A DNA stretch of 56,463 nucleotides from Nodularia sp. (in: cyanobacteria). Its GTDB lineage: Bacteria > Cyanobacteriota > Cyanobacteriia > Cyanobacteriales > Nostocaceae. The notes beneath the pieces were generated by a model. That model did not search any database, had not been told where the DNA came from, and saw only the letters and a list, made by a program, of their open reading frames with translations. Positions 7,474 through 17,512 of this stretch are shown here, piece by piece; the first letter of the stretch is position 1; each line of letters starts with the position of its first letter. Location of the stretch: positions 1 through 56,463 of the forward strand of contig REBL01000107.1 of the NCBI GenBank assembly GCA_007692755.1, read 5' to 3'. Position numbers and translations under genes: made by a program.

Positions 7474-10470
7474 ATGACTTATATTACAAGTTCTTATCAA
7501 GAATTAATTTCCCACCTAGAAGGGTTTGAGTATCTACCCGCTGAAGAGATAACTCATCTCTCCCAACAACTACAAGCTTGGCGTTATCGTATAGGTCAAA
7601 AAATAATTGGCAAAGAACAACTTTCCGCACAAATTACAATTATTTACGAAGGAAAAGTTCGTTTGTTGGGATATCATCCCCAAACGCAAACACCTACGAC
7701 ATTAAAATTGTTGCAACGAGGCGAAATTATCGGTGAGATTAGTATAATACGTGAAGTTGCCTGTGAAACCGCGATCGCTTCTACCGAAGTTATTTGTCTC
7801 AACCTGAGTAAAACCGAATATTTACGCCTGCTGGCTTCCTACCCAGACTTTGCCAACAAACGCTTAAACCGCAGTCATTTAATCGAGGTGTATGATGTTC
7901 TGGGTTCACAAGTGGAAAAGCAAGCCAACGCACTACTTAATTTCACCGAACTCGCTGAACAAGCATTATCCACAGCCAAAATACATTACCTTAATTCCGG
8001 TAAAACCTCAGTTAAACAACTAGATAGGGAAAATATCTGGTTTGTCAGTGGCGGTGGTTCAGTCACAAATTTCTCTCCTAGTTCCCGCTTAGAATTAACT
8101 GACACACTGGAAGTTAAGGAAACAAGTCGCGCACGTTTGATTGGTTTATCTTCCGCAGACTTATCATTTTTAGATCATCATCAGGTGGAGATTCCTCTAA
8201 ATCTGACCCAACCCACTATCACCGATGACCTAGAAATTCCCTACGCAACTGACGAAGAAATTCCCCACTCCGAACCATCTTCACAGCCAGGTAGACCAAA
8301 ACGGCAAAATTACCCATTTGTGCGCGGTAAGGGAGAATTAAATAGCATCTTCGCCTGTTTTCAAATGCTCTCGAAACACCTGCAAGTCCCCTTTCGCCGG
8401 GAAGTGATTCGTCGCATTTTAACTGAACAAATCAAACGCCAAGGTAGTATATCCTTTCCAGCTTGTGCTTACATAGCAGAATTAATCGGACTCAAATCCC
8501 AATTAATAGATTTACCTGTTGCCGCAATTACGCGCATTCCGACACCAGCACTAATTTATTATGATGATAGTTATGCTGTTTTATATGAAACAGGAGCTAA
8601 TACTATTGTTGCAGGTGTGCCATCCCAAGGAATTGTCCGTTGCAAACCTGCTGAATTTGTCGCCAAATTAAATATTGATGAAAAGAATTTGCCTCCCCAG
8701 GTGAAAGTTTTATTGCTAGCTGCTACTAAAGAAACACCTCAAGAACGCTTTGGTATCCGATGGTTTATTCCTTATTTATCAAAGCATCGGCGAGTTCTCC
8801 TAGAAGTTTTTGTTGCTTCCTTCTTTGTGCAATTAGCCCAGCTAGCTAATCCCCTAGTTGTTCAGTTAATTATCGACAAAGTTATCGTTCAAAATAGCAT
8901 TAGCACCCTAAATATTTTAGGAATTTTGCTCTTAGTGGTGGGCATATTTGAAGCATTACTGACCACATTAAGAACTTACTTATTTGTGGATACAACTAAC
9001 CGGATTGATATGGGTTTGGGGTCACAAATTATCGACCACTTATTACGTCTACCACTGCGCTATTTTGAACGCCGACCTGTAGGTGAACTAGCGACTCGCA
9101 TCAACGAATTAGAAAATATTCGGCAATTTCTCACTGGTACAGCCTTAACAGTAGTCTTAGATGCCATATTTTCGATAATTTATATTGTCGTGATGCTGTT
9201 TTATAGTTGGCAGTTAACCTTAGTCGGTTTAGGCACAATACCTATATTTATTATTCTCACCTTAATTGCATCTCCCACAATTAGCAAACAATTACGCACC
9301 AAAGCTGAACGTAACGCCCATACTCAATCTTATTTAGTTGAAGTAATGTCGGGGATTCAAACAGTAAAAGCGCAAAATATTGAATTGCAATCGCGTTTTT
9401 CTTGGCAAGAGCGTTATGCAAGGTATGTAGCTGCTGGTTTTAAAACCGTGATTACTTCCACGCTGGCTAATGCTACTAGTAGTTTTCTGAATAAACTCAG
9501 TGCATTGTTAGTCTTATGGTTAGGTGCTTATTTAGTCCTGCAAGGAGAATTAACTCTCGGTGAATTAATCGCTTTTAGGATTATCTCCGGTTACGTCACT
9601 AGCCCTATATTGCGTTTAGCTCAACTCTGGCAAAGTTTCCAAGAAACTGCTTTATCTCTGGAGCGTTTAAGCGATATTGTCGATACACCACAAGAAGGGG
9701 AATTAGACCGGGGAAATATTCCTTTACCCGCAATTTCTGGAAGCGTAAACTTTGAAAATGTTTCCTTCCGGTTTGCAACCAGCGGTCCCTTACAACTTTC
9801 TAACGTTAATCTCGAAATTGCATCGGGTAAATTTATTGGTATTGTCGGACAAAGTGGTTCAGGGAAAAGTACATTAATGAAATTACTGCTGAGACTGTAT
9901 GAAGTGGAATCGGGCAGAATTTTAATTGATAATTACGATATTTCCAAGGTTGAACTTTATTCACTGCGGCGACAGGTGGGTGTAGTCCCCCAAGAAACAC
10001 TACTGTTTGATGGTACTGTTCAAGAAAATATAGCTTTAACGAATCCTGATTCTACAACGGACGAAATTATTGCAGCTGCTCGTATTGCTGTGGCTCATGA
10101 TTTTATTATGTCTTTACCCAACGGTTACAATACACGGGTAGGAGAGCGGGGTGCAGGACTTTCCGGTGGACAAAGACAAAGAATAGCTATAGCTCGTTCT
10201 ATTTTACAACGACCCAAATTGTTAGTTTTAGACGAAGCCACCAGCGCTCTAGATTATCCCACTGAACGACAAGTTTGTCTCAATTTAGCTAAAGCCTTTC
10301 AAGGTAACACAGTCTTCTTTATTACCCACCGCCTCACCACTGTCAGCCATGCAGATATGATTGTCGTTATGGATAATGGCAGAGTTATAGAACAAGGAAG
10401 TCATCAAGAATTAATGGCTGCTAAAGGTCATTATTTTTATCTATATCAGCAACAAGAAGTCAATGTGTAA
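7474..10470 (+). CDS. HlyB-type ABC exporter with cNMP-like and inactive C39-like domains
   Basis: Inner-membrane ATPase/permease of a type I secretion system, 998 aa. Order: a cyclic-nucleotide-binding-like fold (about residues 35-130), a linker, a C39 peptidase-like domain (about 280-405), a six-helix ABC exporter domain (about 425-720) and a nucleotide-binding domain (about 750-998). The latter has Walker A GQSGSGKST (near 792), signature LSGGQRQR (near 896), Walker B LLVLDEATSALD and the switch ITHR. In the C39-like part the catalytic Cys falls on Ser291 (NSIFACFQML) and the His on Ser366 (DSYAVLYE). Like HlyB, it should therefore bind substrate rather than cleave a leader peptide. It is followed by the HlyD adaptor; no TolC-like gene or RTX substrate is in the window. 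Confidence 0.88.
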   Translation: MTYITSSYQELISHLEGFEYLPAEEITHLSQQLQAWRYRIGQKIIGKEQLSAQITIIYEGKVRLLGYHPQTQTPTTLKLLQRGEIIGEISIIREVACETAIASTEVICLNLSKTEYLRLLASYPDFANKRLNRSHLIEVYDVLGSQVEKQANALLNFTELAEQALSTAKIHYLNSGKTSVKQLDRENIWFVSGGGSVTNFSPSSRLELTDTLEVKETSRARLIGLSSADLSFLDHHQVEIPLNLTQPTITDDLEIPYATDEEIPHSEPSSQPGRPKRQNYPFVRGKGELNSIFACFQMLSKHLQVPFRREVIRRILTEQIKRQGSISFPACAYIAELIGLKSQLIDLPVAAITRIPTPALIYYDDSYAVLYETGANTIVAGVPSQGIVRCKPAEFVAKLNIDEKNLPPQVKVLLLAATKETPQERFGIRWFIPYLSKHRRVLLEVFVASFFVQLAQLANPLVVQLIIDKVIVQNSISTLNILGILLLVVGIFEALLTTLRTYLFVDTTNRIDMGLGSQIIDHLLRLPLRYFERRPVGELATRINELENIRQFLTGTALTVVLDAIFSIIYIVVMLFYSWQLTLVGLGTIPIFIILTLIASPTISKQLRTKAERNAHTQSYLVEVMSGIQTVKAQNIELQSRFSWQERYARYVAAGFKTVITSTLANATSSFLNKLSALLVLWLGAYLVLQGELTLGELIAFRIISGYVTSPILRLAQLWQSFQETALSLERLSDIVDTPQEGELDRGNIPLPAISGSVNFENVSFRFATSGPLQLSNVNLEIASGKFIGIVGQSGSGKSTLMKLLLRLYEVESGRILIDNYDISKVELYSLRRQVGVVPQETLLFDGTVQENIALTNPDSTTDEIIAAARIAVAHDFIMSLPNGYNTRVGERGAGLSGGQRQRIAIARSILQRPKLLVLDEATSALDYPTERQVCLNLAKAFQGNTVFFITHRLTTVSHADMIVVMDNGRVIEQGSHQELMAAKGHYFYLYQQQEVNV

Positions 10471-10647
10471 CTCTATTCATGATTTTGTATCCAACAAATA
10501 AAATCATCATGACCAATAGTTTTTTAATGGTGCAATGCCCCAGATTCATTTGTAGAATCAATCTAAAATTCCCCATCTAAAATTATCCAACCCCTTGATT
10601 TATCTATGGGGTAAATCCAAAATCTAAAATCCAAAATCTAAAATTGT

Positions 10648-12207
10648 ATGATTCAACTTAATGGAAATGGTAAGCTAAAAAAAGGTGTCAAGGCAGATTC
10701 GCGGGTACTGACATCTTCAGCAAAGGTTTCTCATCAGCCTTTCGCAAATGCCAATTATACTAATTTTGACAAATCAGTTGTGTTACGCCAATCTCCTATT
10801 TGGTCACGCACAATTATGATGACCTTAATCGGGCTAGCTTGTTTTGGAATTACTTGGGCATATTTCGCCAAAATCGAGCAAGTAGTACCTGCTACAGGTC
10901 AACTCAAGCCTGAAGGGACAGTCAAAGAAGTTCAAGCCCCTGTCAGTGGAGTCGTAAAATCTGTTCATGTTAAAGATGGAGAAAAAGTCCAGCCAGGAGA
11001 TTTGTTGCTAACTTTTGAAACCGTTGCTAGTGTTGCCGAATTAGATTCCTTGAAAAATATTCGCACGGCGTTAATGTCAGAAAATCAAATTTATCGTCAG
11101 TTAATGGCAAATAGTTATACAACAGTATCGGAAGTGGAATTTTCCAGTGCTAAATTACCAGTAGATGCCGAGTTTCTTTTGAAAGGTCGGACAGCTTTAG
11201 TTAAAGAAAATGAATTATTACGTGCTGAATTAATTAACTTGAATAGATTTGCAGGTTTAGGAGTTGATGAACAACAACGCCTAGAATTTGCTCGAAGAGA
11301 ATTTGATTCTCGCTCGGCTGTAAGACAGTTAGAAGTAGAGAAAACTAAGAAACAACTTGCTCAAATCCAAGCGAGAAAGAATAATACTAAATCTAGTTTA
11401 GCTATTCAGCAAAATATATTAGATAAAATTCAAATATTGGCAGAGGAAGGAGGTATTTCTCAGCTTCAATATCTTAATCAGCAACAACAGGTGCAAACCC
11501 TCACAGCCGAAATAGCTGAATTAGATGAAGAACAGCAACGTCTACAGTTGACAATTGAGCAAGGACAGCAGGAATTAAAAAATACTGTGGCTACTTCTGG
11601 CAAAAATATTTTAGAAAAAATAGCTGATAACAAAAAACGTATTGCGGAAATTGATAGCCAATTCATGAGAATTGTACTAAATAATGAACAAACATTGGCA
11701 GATTTAAATAGTAAAATTGCTCAAGCTCAGTTGAATTTGGAATATCAAGAACTTCACGCTCCTGTAGCCGGAACAATTTTTGACTTACAAGCCAAAAACC
11801 CTGGTTTTGTAGCTAATGCTAGTCAACAAGTCTTACAAATTGTCCCTGATGATAAATTTATTGCTGAGGTTTTTATTACCAATAAAGATATTGGTTTTGT
11901 GCGGTCAGGAATGCATACTGATGTAAGAATTGATTCTTTTCCTTTTAGCCAATTTGGGGATATTAAAGGACAAGTAATCAGCATAGGGTCAGATGCATTA
12001 CCACCAGATGAAACATATAGATTTTATCGTTTTCCCGCAACTATTAGTTTGGATAAACAACATTTAGATGTTCAGGGAAGAAATATCCCCTTACAGTCAG
12101 GAATGTCAATTGTGGCTAATATTAAGATACGTGAAGAACGTACAGTGATGAGTCTATTTACGGAAATGTTTACTAAACAAGTTGATAGTTTAAAAGAGGT
12201 TCGTTAA
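10648..12207 (+). CDS. HlyD-family membrane fusion protein of the type I secretion module
   Basis: The periplasmic adaptor that links the ABC exporter to an outer-membrane channel, 519 aa. One transmembrane helix lies at about residues 54-74 (TIMMTLIGLACFGITWAYF). A lipoyl-like half motif follows (VQAPVSGVVKSVHVKDGEKV, about 96-115), then a long coiled coil (about 190-365), the second lipoyl half (LHAPVAGTIFDLQAK, from about 370) and a beta-barrel part to the end. It lies 177 bases after the exporter gene on the same strand. The gap contains only direct repeats of the AATCTAAAAT/AATCCAAAAT type. The ATG at 10648 gives a normal cytoplasmic N-terminus. Confidence 0.88.
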   Translation: MIQLNGNGKLKKGVKADSRVLTSSAKVSHQPFANANYTNFDKSVVLRQSPIWSRTIMMTLIGLACFGITWAYFAKIEQVVPATGQLKPEGTVKEVQAPVSGVVKSVHVKDGEKVQPGDLLLTFETVASVAELDSLKNIRTALMSENQIYRQLMANSYTTVSEVEFSSAKLPVDAEFLLKGRTALVKENELLRAELINLNRFAGLGVDEQQRLEFARREFDSRSAVRQLEVEKTKKQLAQIQARKNNTKSSLAIQQNILDKIQILAEEGGISQLQYLNQQQQVQTLTAEIAELDEEQQRLQLTIEQGQQELKNTVATSGKNILEKIADNKKRIAEIDSQFMRIVLNNEQTLADLNSKIAQAQLNLEYQELHAPVAGTIFDLQAKNPGFVANASQQVLQIVPDDKFIAEVFITNKDIGFVRSGMHTDVRIDSFPFSQFGDIKGQVISIGSDALPPDETYRFYRFPATISLDKQHLDVQGRNIPLQSGMSIVANIKIREERTVMSLFTEMFTKQVDSLKEVR

Positions 12208-12513
12208 ACAAAAGTTTATAGTGAGGGCTTCAGCCTTCAAAGTCAGGCTAATATCATTTTTTTATGGTGGCGTAACCCTATACCCAAAGGCTAGAAGCCT
12301 ACCCCACAATATTTATGCTTATGCATGATTTTAAGCGTGTCAGTCCAGCACCGAAAATCTAGGATGGTGCGTTGCGCTACGCGACAACACACTCTACAAA
12401 AAAAGATTTGGAGTAATTTAATCATTTGTGTGTACACCGTAGCCCTTTGGGAGAAGGACACAAAGAAAAAAAGAAGAAATGCTCACGACAAAATAACTTA
12501 AAATAGTTGAACT
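12208..12513. other. Intergenic region with an imperfect inverted repeat
   Basis: The segment at about 12222-12305 pairs GAGGGCTTCAGCCTT with AAGGCTAGAAGCCTACC imperfectly. This resembles interspersed repeats of filamentous cyanobacteria and may end transcription of the secretion genes. The rest (TTGCGCTACGCGACAACACA and an AAGAAAAAAAGAAG tract) looks like repeat debris. I see no gene. Confidence 0.4.
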
Positions 12514-14748
12514 TTAAGGTACTTCAATGGGAATTAAACCGTTTTCTGGCAAGTAGTCGCGGAAATGTCCTTCGTCGGCTAGGAGTAAAACTAGACGCAG
12601 GGGATAATCTGGCGAAATTTGTAAATCTGCCCACGGTATGGCAATTTCTAAACAATTATTGAAAGCGACTTGGGCGCGGCTAACACGGGGATGCCATTGA
12701 TAATGTTCTCCAGCTTCCTGAAACTGGATTGATTGGGTGAGTAAGTTAATTTCTAGATGGTGGTGATAGTGGTAATTCAGTGGGGCGATATCTGGCACAT
12801 CTGCGATGGAAATGGGGCTATTGTGCATTGTTCTATCAGGATAAAACCACAATAAATTCAACTCTTCAGCTAAATCTTTTCCTGGGACAACACCACTTTT
12901 AAAGTCTACCCGGACATAGAAATTCCGGTGGTCTACTCCATACCAGAGTCGCTGAATGACGCTGCTATTGTGCATTGTTCCCCGCGCCCCGCCGATTTCT
13001 ATGCGTCCGGCTTTGTCCCAATCCTGTTCATCGCCTTTACCATCAATGGCGGGATGAATAAACCCGAATGGCTTATGGTCGGATCGTGATTCATGAACCT
13101 CTAGTTCTTGTCTGAGATAAGATGGTGCAGGTTCATCTAAGGCTTGGTAAATTCCTAATAGGTGTTGCCGAAATAGTTGGTCGAAGATGGCATCCTGATT
13201 AGAAGAGTGTCCTTCCCCAAACCACCAGAACCAATCGGAACCCTCGGCGGCGTATAAAGCTTCCCATGCGGCTGGGTTGCTTTCTTCGGTGGCTTCGGGA
13301 TGTTTTGCCAGTGTTTCCCTGGCGTGGGTGAGGTAGTCCCAGGCGCGATTTTTGGCGGGGTCACCTATCCAAGTGGTGAAGCTACCATCCACCCAAGAAC
13401 CACTATGTAGCTGTTCGCCGGGAATGGTCGCAGTGGCGGGAAATTGTTCGAGAAATTCGGAGACGGTGACAAGTTTCAGGTGGGGTTCGTTACTCAAGGT
13501 TTGATATAACGCTTCTAAGAAGGGTTTGCCGTCTTGGGGATAATACTCCCAGCAATTCTCCCCATCCAAGGCAATGGTGACTAGCCAAGGTTGTTCGCTG
13601 TCGCTTTCTCTTTGCATTTTCGCGATCGCTTGCAGGTGTCCCACTAGGTCAGCGGCTGCCTCTTTGGGCGGCATGGAACTGTAGGTAAAGCCAATCAAAT
13701 CAGATAATCTGTGGTCACGAAATACGATGTCTACATCACCGGCTGGAGTTTCTAAGCGATAGGGTCTGTATAATAATTCTGCTGACTCGACGTTCCCGGC
13801 TCCATCTCTGTGAAAGAAGTGTTTCAAAGACCACCCTAAAACCGCTTCATCTGAGCAAATCCACTTAAAGCCTTGTTTGACAATATAAGGCAGAATTTCG
13901 GGGCTGACTGATTGTTCGGAAGGCCATAAACCCCGTGGTTCTTGCCCAAAACGATCTATATATAATTCCCAAGCTTTACTCAAGTGGCGGGGAATGTCTT
14001 CTGCCCACTGAAACCGCTGGTGCGGTAGTGTCATAGAAGGCACTGCTACTTGCCCAGAGTTAGTATCAGCTAGTAAGGGCAAAATCGGGTGAGTGTAGGG
14101 CGTGGTGGTAACTTCTAACTGCCCTGTAGCTTGCATTTTCCGGTGTTGGGGAATAATGCGACCCAGAATTTCGCGCTGTTTGGAATATATGCGCTGGCGA
14201 TCGCTTAAAGTAAAATTTCGACCTTGTTTTAACCAAGCGGCAATTTCCGGGTCATCCCAAAATAGAGGATCAATCCAGGCCAGATTGTGCCATGCCAGCA
14301 AATCGCTGTAATCTGGCAATTGCCAATTAGCCAAACACCAAGCTTGTCCTTTTTCCTGTCTTTGGTAATATAACTCGGCATAGCGGGGATGAGGGTCAAT
14401 CAGAGTATGGTGATTGGCATCAAAAAAGTGTTGGATAATAAATTCTCGTTGTGCCTGAGTTATTTGGGCATCTGGTGTCAAACTAGCTGTGAGATACGGG
14501 TCAAACGCAGTCCCGGCAATATAATCTTCCAGTTGTAAAATCAGGGATGGGACTAAATTTACTGTCTGGTGTAACTTGGGGTACTTCTCCAGAATTAATA
14601 TTAAATCTAAATAATCTTTGGTTCCATGCAATCTTACCCAAGGCAATTGGTAATGCTGACTAGTAGACAGCGAAACGCCGCTGTTAGGGGATTTGTACAG
14701 CGGCTGGTGTTGATGCCAGATAAAGGCGATATGTAATGGATGAGACAT
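12514..14748 (-). CDS. GH57 glycoside hydrolase (amylopullulanase/alpha-amylase-like)
   Basis: A 744-aa probable alpha-glucan hydrolase or transferase acting on glycogen or maltodextrins. The five GH57 motifs are recognisable: HQHQPLY (residues 12-18), GLWPSE (near 280), WICSDEAVLGW holding the likely nucleophile Glu near residue 300, FRDHRLSDLIGF holding the likely acid/base Asp near 343, and LDGENCWEYY (near 390). The C-terminal part from about residue 555 is a beta-rich domain of glucodextranase/DOMON type (VDHRNFYVRVDFKSG). No signal peptide is visible, so it is probably cytoplasmic. It is monocistronic, leftward, with the nfu gene 176 bases upstream on the same strand. The exact specificity cannot be read from the sequence. 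Confidence 0.88.
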   Translation of the reverse strand: MSHPLHIAFIWHQHQPLYKSPNSGVSLSTSQHYQLPWVRLHGTKDYLDLILILEKYPKLHQTVNLVPSLILQLEDYIAGTAFDPYLTASLTPDAQITQAQREFIIQHFFDANHHTLIDPHPRYAELYYQRQEKGQAWCLANWQLPDYSDLLAWHNLAWIDPLFWDDPEIAAWLKQGRNFTLSDRQRIYSKQREILGRIIPQHRKMQATGQLEVTTTPYTHPILPLLADTNSGQVAVPSMTLPHQRFQWAEDIPRHLSKAWELYIDRFGQEPRGLWPSEQSVSPEILPYIVKQGFKWICSDEAVLGWSLKHFFHRDGAGNVESAELLYRPYRLETPAGDVDIVFRDHRLSDLIGFTYSSMPPKEAAADLVGHLQAIAKMQRESDSEQPWLVTIALDGENCWEYYPQDGKPFLEALYQTLSNEPHLKLVTVSEFLEQFPATATIPGEQLHSGSWVDGSFTTWIGDPAKNRAWDYLTHARETLAKHPEATEESNPAAWEALYAAEGSDWFWWFGEGHSSNQDAIFDQLFRQHLLGIYQALDEPAPSYLRQELEVHESRSDHKPFGFIHPAIDGKGDEQDWDKAGRIEIGGARGTMHNSSVIQRLWYGVDHRNFYVRVDFKSGVVPGKDLAEELNLLWFYPDRTMHNSPISIADVPDIAPLNYHYHHHLEINLLTQSIQFQEAGEHYQWHPRVSRAQVAFNNCLEIAIPWADLQISPDYPLRLVLLLADEGHFRDYLPENGLIPIEVP

Positions 14749-14924
14749 ACAAAGTTAATAATAGAAAATGAGGAATTGGGCATAGGGCATGAGGAGTGGG
14801 GCATTGGTTATTCCCGTTGTCCCCATCACCCCAGCCACTAATACAACACGGCGTAAGTAAGCCTACCATTCCAAGTCAATGAAAAGCCTAGAAGATCAGA
14901 CTTTTAACTTCCGCCCTGCGGCAT

Positions 14925-15155
14925 CTAGATTACTTGCTCAATTTCGGCGATTTCCGGAATAATTTCCTTGAGGCGACGTTCAATACCCATTCTCAAGGTC
15001 ATTGCGGAACTAGGGCAAGAACCACAAGCACCTTGTAACCGCAGTTTCACAATTGGCCCATCAAGTTCTACAAGTTCCACGTTACCGCCATCAGACATCA
15101 AGTAAGGGCGCATTTCATCTAAGACTGTTTCGACGTTTTCAATTGTCAGTTCCAT
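14925..15155 (-). CDS. nfu: NifU-like Fe-S scaffold protein (Nfu)
   Basis: A 76-aa single-domain Nfu protein, an intermediate Fe-S cluster carrier in the SUF-type system of cyanobacteria. The core [19 protein letters not shown] and the cluster-binding CGSCPSS (Cys44 and Cys47) are intact. The length equals that of the stand-alone cyanobacterial/plastid CnfU core. The start is preceded by a possible Shine-Dalgarno (AAAAGAGG) on the reverse strand. A cysteine desulfurase that could supply sulfur lies 8 kb away in this window but is not linked to it. Confidence 0.92.
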   Translation of the reverse strand: MELTIENVETVLDEMRPYLMSDGGNVELVELDGPIVKLRLQGACGSCPSSAMTLRMGIERRLKEIIPEIAEIEQVI

Positions 15156-15332
15156 TGAGTGAGACCTCTTTTAGTAGGAAAATTTTGATATTCAAAGTTT
15201 GTTAACTTAATTTTAGATATAATTGACCCTATATTGTGTGTTGACAAGAGTTAAAAAGCTAATAGTCATGCATTCCTCATAACTCGCAAGACAAGCTGCT
15301 GGTATAGTACCAAACTTAACAGATAAATAATT

Positions 15333-17096
15333 TTAATCGTTATCATTAGAAGAAACTAAGACTGGTTGCTGATACAAAGGCACTGTGAATGTGACTGTTG
15401 AACCAAGTCCTTCTCCAAGACTGTAAAAATTTACTTCGCCGCCCATCGCCTCTATCAGCTTCTGAGATATTGCCAGTCCCAAACCTGTACCGCCATACCG
15501 CCGAGTTCGGGAACCATCCACCTGAGAGAATAATTGAAATAATTTGTCTTGTTTGTCCAGAGAAACACCAATACCTGTGTCGGCTACTCTTACCCTCACC
15601 ATTCCTGGGAATACCTGCTCTTGAAATTTAACTTTCTTTAAGACTAAATCAGCGCTGACGGTGATGCCACCTTCTTGGGTGAATTTGATGGCATTATTCA
15701 CCAAGTTGAACATGACTTGGAGCAACCGTTGGAAATTACCTTGGACAATAATTTCATCAGAGGTGGGAAGTGTATCCATCCGAAAACTGAGGTTTCTTGA
15801 CTCTGCTTGGGGGCGCAGAAAATTTTCTACGTCTTCAAATAGTTCATTTAGCTTGACTGGAGCGCAAATTAGCTCCATTTTGCCAGCTTCGATTTTGGCT
15901 ATATCTAAGATATCGTTGATAATATTGAGCAGATGTATTGATAGATGATGCGCTTCAAAGAGGAACTGATGTTGTTCTTCAGGATCATCTGCCATTCCTT
16001 CCAAAATTATCTTCAAAAATCCGATCATGCCGTTGAGGGGAGTCCGAATTTCATGGGATACATTAGCGAGAAATTCGCTTTTGAGACGGGAGGCTTCTTC
16101 GGCTTTTTGACGGGCTGCTTCTAGTTCTTTGTATAAAGTAGCATGAGCGATCGCTGTACCCAACTGATCGGCAAACTCTTTTGCTAGTTCTAGTTCTGTA
16201 TCTGTCAACGGGTCAAATTCATCTCTGAGACTAATTGCTATCAGTCCGTTGGCTTGGTCTTTATAGCACGTAGCTACGACTAAAATTTTGTGTTTGGGAC
16301 ACAAATTATACCCCGACACCTCCATGACGATGGGTTCTAGGGTTGCCAAGGCCTGAGCAAAGGCTGGCTCAGAAGTTACATCTATTTCTAAGCCAAGCAT
16401 CGAAGCCCGCTCTGGGTGGTGATATTCTGCTATCACCCGGACTTTTGAACTAGAGGGCTGGTAAGGACAGATAATGCAGCGCTCTAGCCGTAGCGCTTTC
16501 CCCAAACTGTCAACTGTTTGTTGCCAAATAACATCTAAATCCAATGTTCGCCGAATATTTCTGGTAATTTTATTGACCAGTTTCTGGTATTGCTGCGTTC
16601 GCCCAGCGTGACGCAGTAAACTTAGTGCCAATTCTACCTGTGTGAGTTCTGGTGGTATCGCCTTAACTTCTTGTTTGTTAAGCTTAGTTTGCAATAACCG
16701 TCCCATTACCAAAACTGTAGTGGCGACGGTTCCTAATTGCGGCATCATTGGGGAAATTACCAACTCCAACTCAAACAATTCTTGGCAGTAGCTAAACCAG
16801 CATTGAAACTTCTCCGGCACCAAAGTATTTAAAATTCGATGCAACCGTTCCAAATAAGCACCATTGTCTACAGGGATAAAACCTTCATCCTCATTGCACT
16901 GATTAACTATTTGCTTGGGGTTTAGCCCTAACAGTTCGCTATGCTGCCAATAAAATGTCAGGTAGCGTCCTGCCCCATCTTGCGTGTACACCAACTCAGA
17001 ACCTAGAGTTGGCAAGGAGCCATCAGTTTTATTCGTCGAGTAGTCCAGATTCTGGGGAAATAAGTTCGGCAATTGGGAGTTAGCAGTAATAGTCAT
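15333..17096 (-). CDS. GAF-domain sensor histidine kinase
   Basis: A 587-aa soluble sensor kinase. Order: an N-terminal PAS-like/unknown region with YLTFYWQHSELLGLNP (about residues 45-60), a GAF domain (about 165-330), a HisKA dimerisation domain with His348 in ANVSHEIRTPLNGMIGF, and a HATPase domain with N-box VMFNLVNNAIKFT, G1 VADTGIGV and G2 GGTGLGLAIS. The frame stays open to a TTG at 17123, but the ATG at 17096 (MTITANSQ) is the more ordinary start; neither has a clear Shine-Dalgarno. It stands alone and no response regulator is adjacent. The ligand of the GAF domain is unknown. Confidence 0.87.
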   Translation of the reverse strand: MTITANSQLPNLFPQNLDYSTNKTDGSLPTLGSELVYTQDGAGRYLTFYWQHSELLGLNPKQIVNQCNEDEGFIPVDNGAYLERLHRILNTLVPEKFQCWFSYCQELFELELVISPMMPQLGTVATTVLVMGRLLQTKLNKQEVKAIPPELTQVELALSLLRHAGRTQQYQKLVNKITRNIRRTLDLDVIWQQTVDSLGKALRLERCIICPYQPSSSKVRVIAEYHHPERASMLGLEIDVTSEPAFAQALATLEPIVMEVSGYNLCPKHKILVVATCYKDQANGLIAISLRDEFDPLTDTELELAKEFADQLGTAIAHATLYKELEAARQKAEEASRLKSEFLANVSHEIRTPLNGMIGFLKIILEGMADDPEEQHQFLFEAHHLSIHLLNIINDILDIAKIEAGKMELICAPVKLNELFEDVENFLRPQAESRNLSFRMDTLPTSDEIIVQGNFQRLLQVMFNLVNNAIKFTQEGGITVSADLVLKKVKFQEQVFPGMVRVRVADTGIGVSLDKQDKLFQLFSQVDGSRTRRYGGTGLGLAISQKLIEAMGGEVNFYSLGEGLGSTVTFTVPLYQQPVLVSSNDND

Positions 17097-17275
17097 TAAT
17101 CGAGTTGGATAGACAAATGGCAACTTAAAGCTGTTTTGCTAAAGCTGCTCCAAAAAATTTGGCGTAAATTATTACAGCTTTGGCATCCTGATATTGGGTA
17201 TTTTGGCGTTTATTGAATCCAGATTGACAAACTTTACATTTTTTTCATTTTGTATTTACAGCTTGTTTATTTATC

Positions 17276-17512
17276 TCAATCATTCCATTCTCCCCGAGGT
17301 GGAACAGGTATGCGTCGAGGGGTGCGTGTCAGTTCATCATCTCTGGGAACCTCACCGCGCAACCATTGGCGAATCGCCACTTCAATCACTTTACTGGGGT
17401 CGTTGGTTAAGTGTTGAATTTGCTCTACTAACTCCGAGTCCAGGCGGACAGCGATTTCTACCTTGTCGGTTCGATTTTGAGCCGCTGCGGTAGGTTTCTC
17501 TTTCATATTCAT
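17276..17512 (-). CDS. Small ribbon-helix-helix protein
   Basis: A 78-aa protein. Residues about 17-50 read as a CopG-like RHH unit: strand KVEIAVRLDSELVEQIQ followed by two helices including SKVIEVAIRQWLRG. The C-terminal tail is basic and Pro-rich (RTPRRIPVPPRGEW). It is probably DNA-binding. It is on the same strand as the downstream sensor kinase, 180 bases away, but I see no proof of an operon. Codon use is normal for the window. Confidence 0.7.
   Translation of the reverse strand: MNMKEKPTAAAQNRTDKVEIAVRLDSELVEQIQHLTNDPSKVIEVAIRQWLRGEVPRDDELTRTPRRIPVPPRGEWND

Noticed and set aside
11478..11666. 62-codon Cys/Ser-rich reverse frame inside the HlyD gene
   Set aside because: It is a by-product of the Gln/Glu-rich coiled-coil codons on the other strand.
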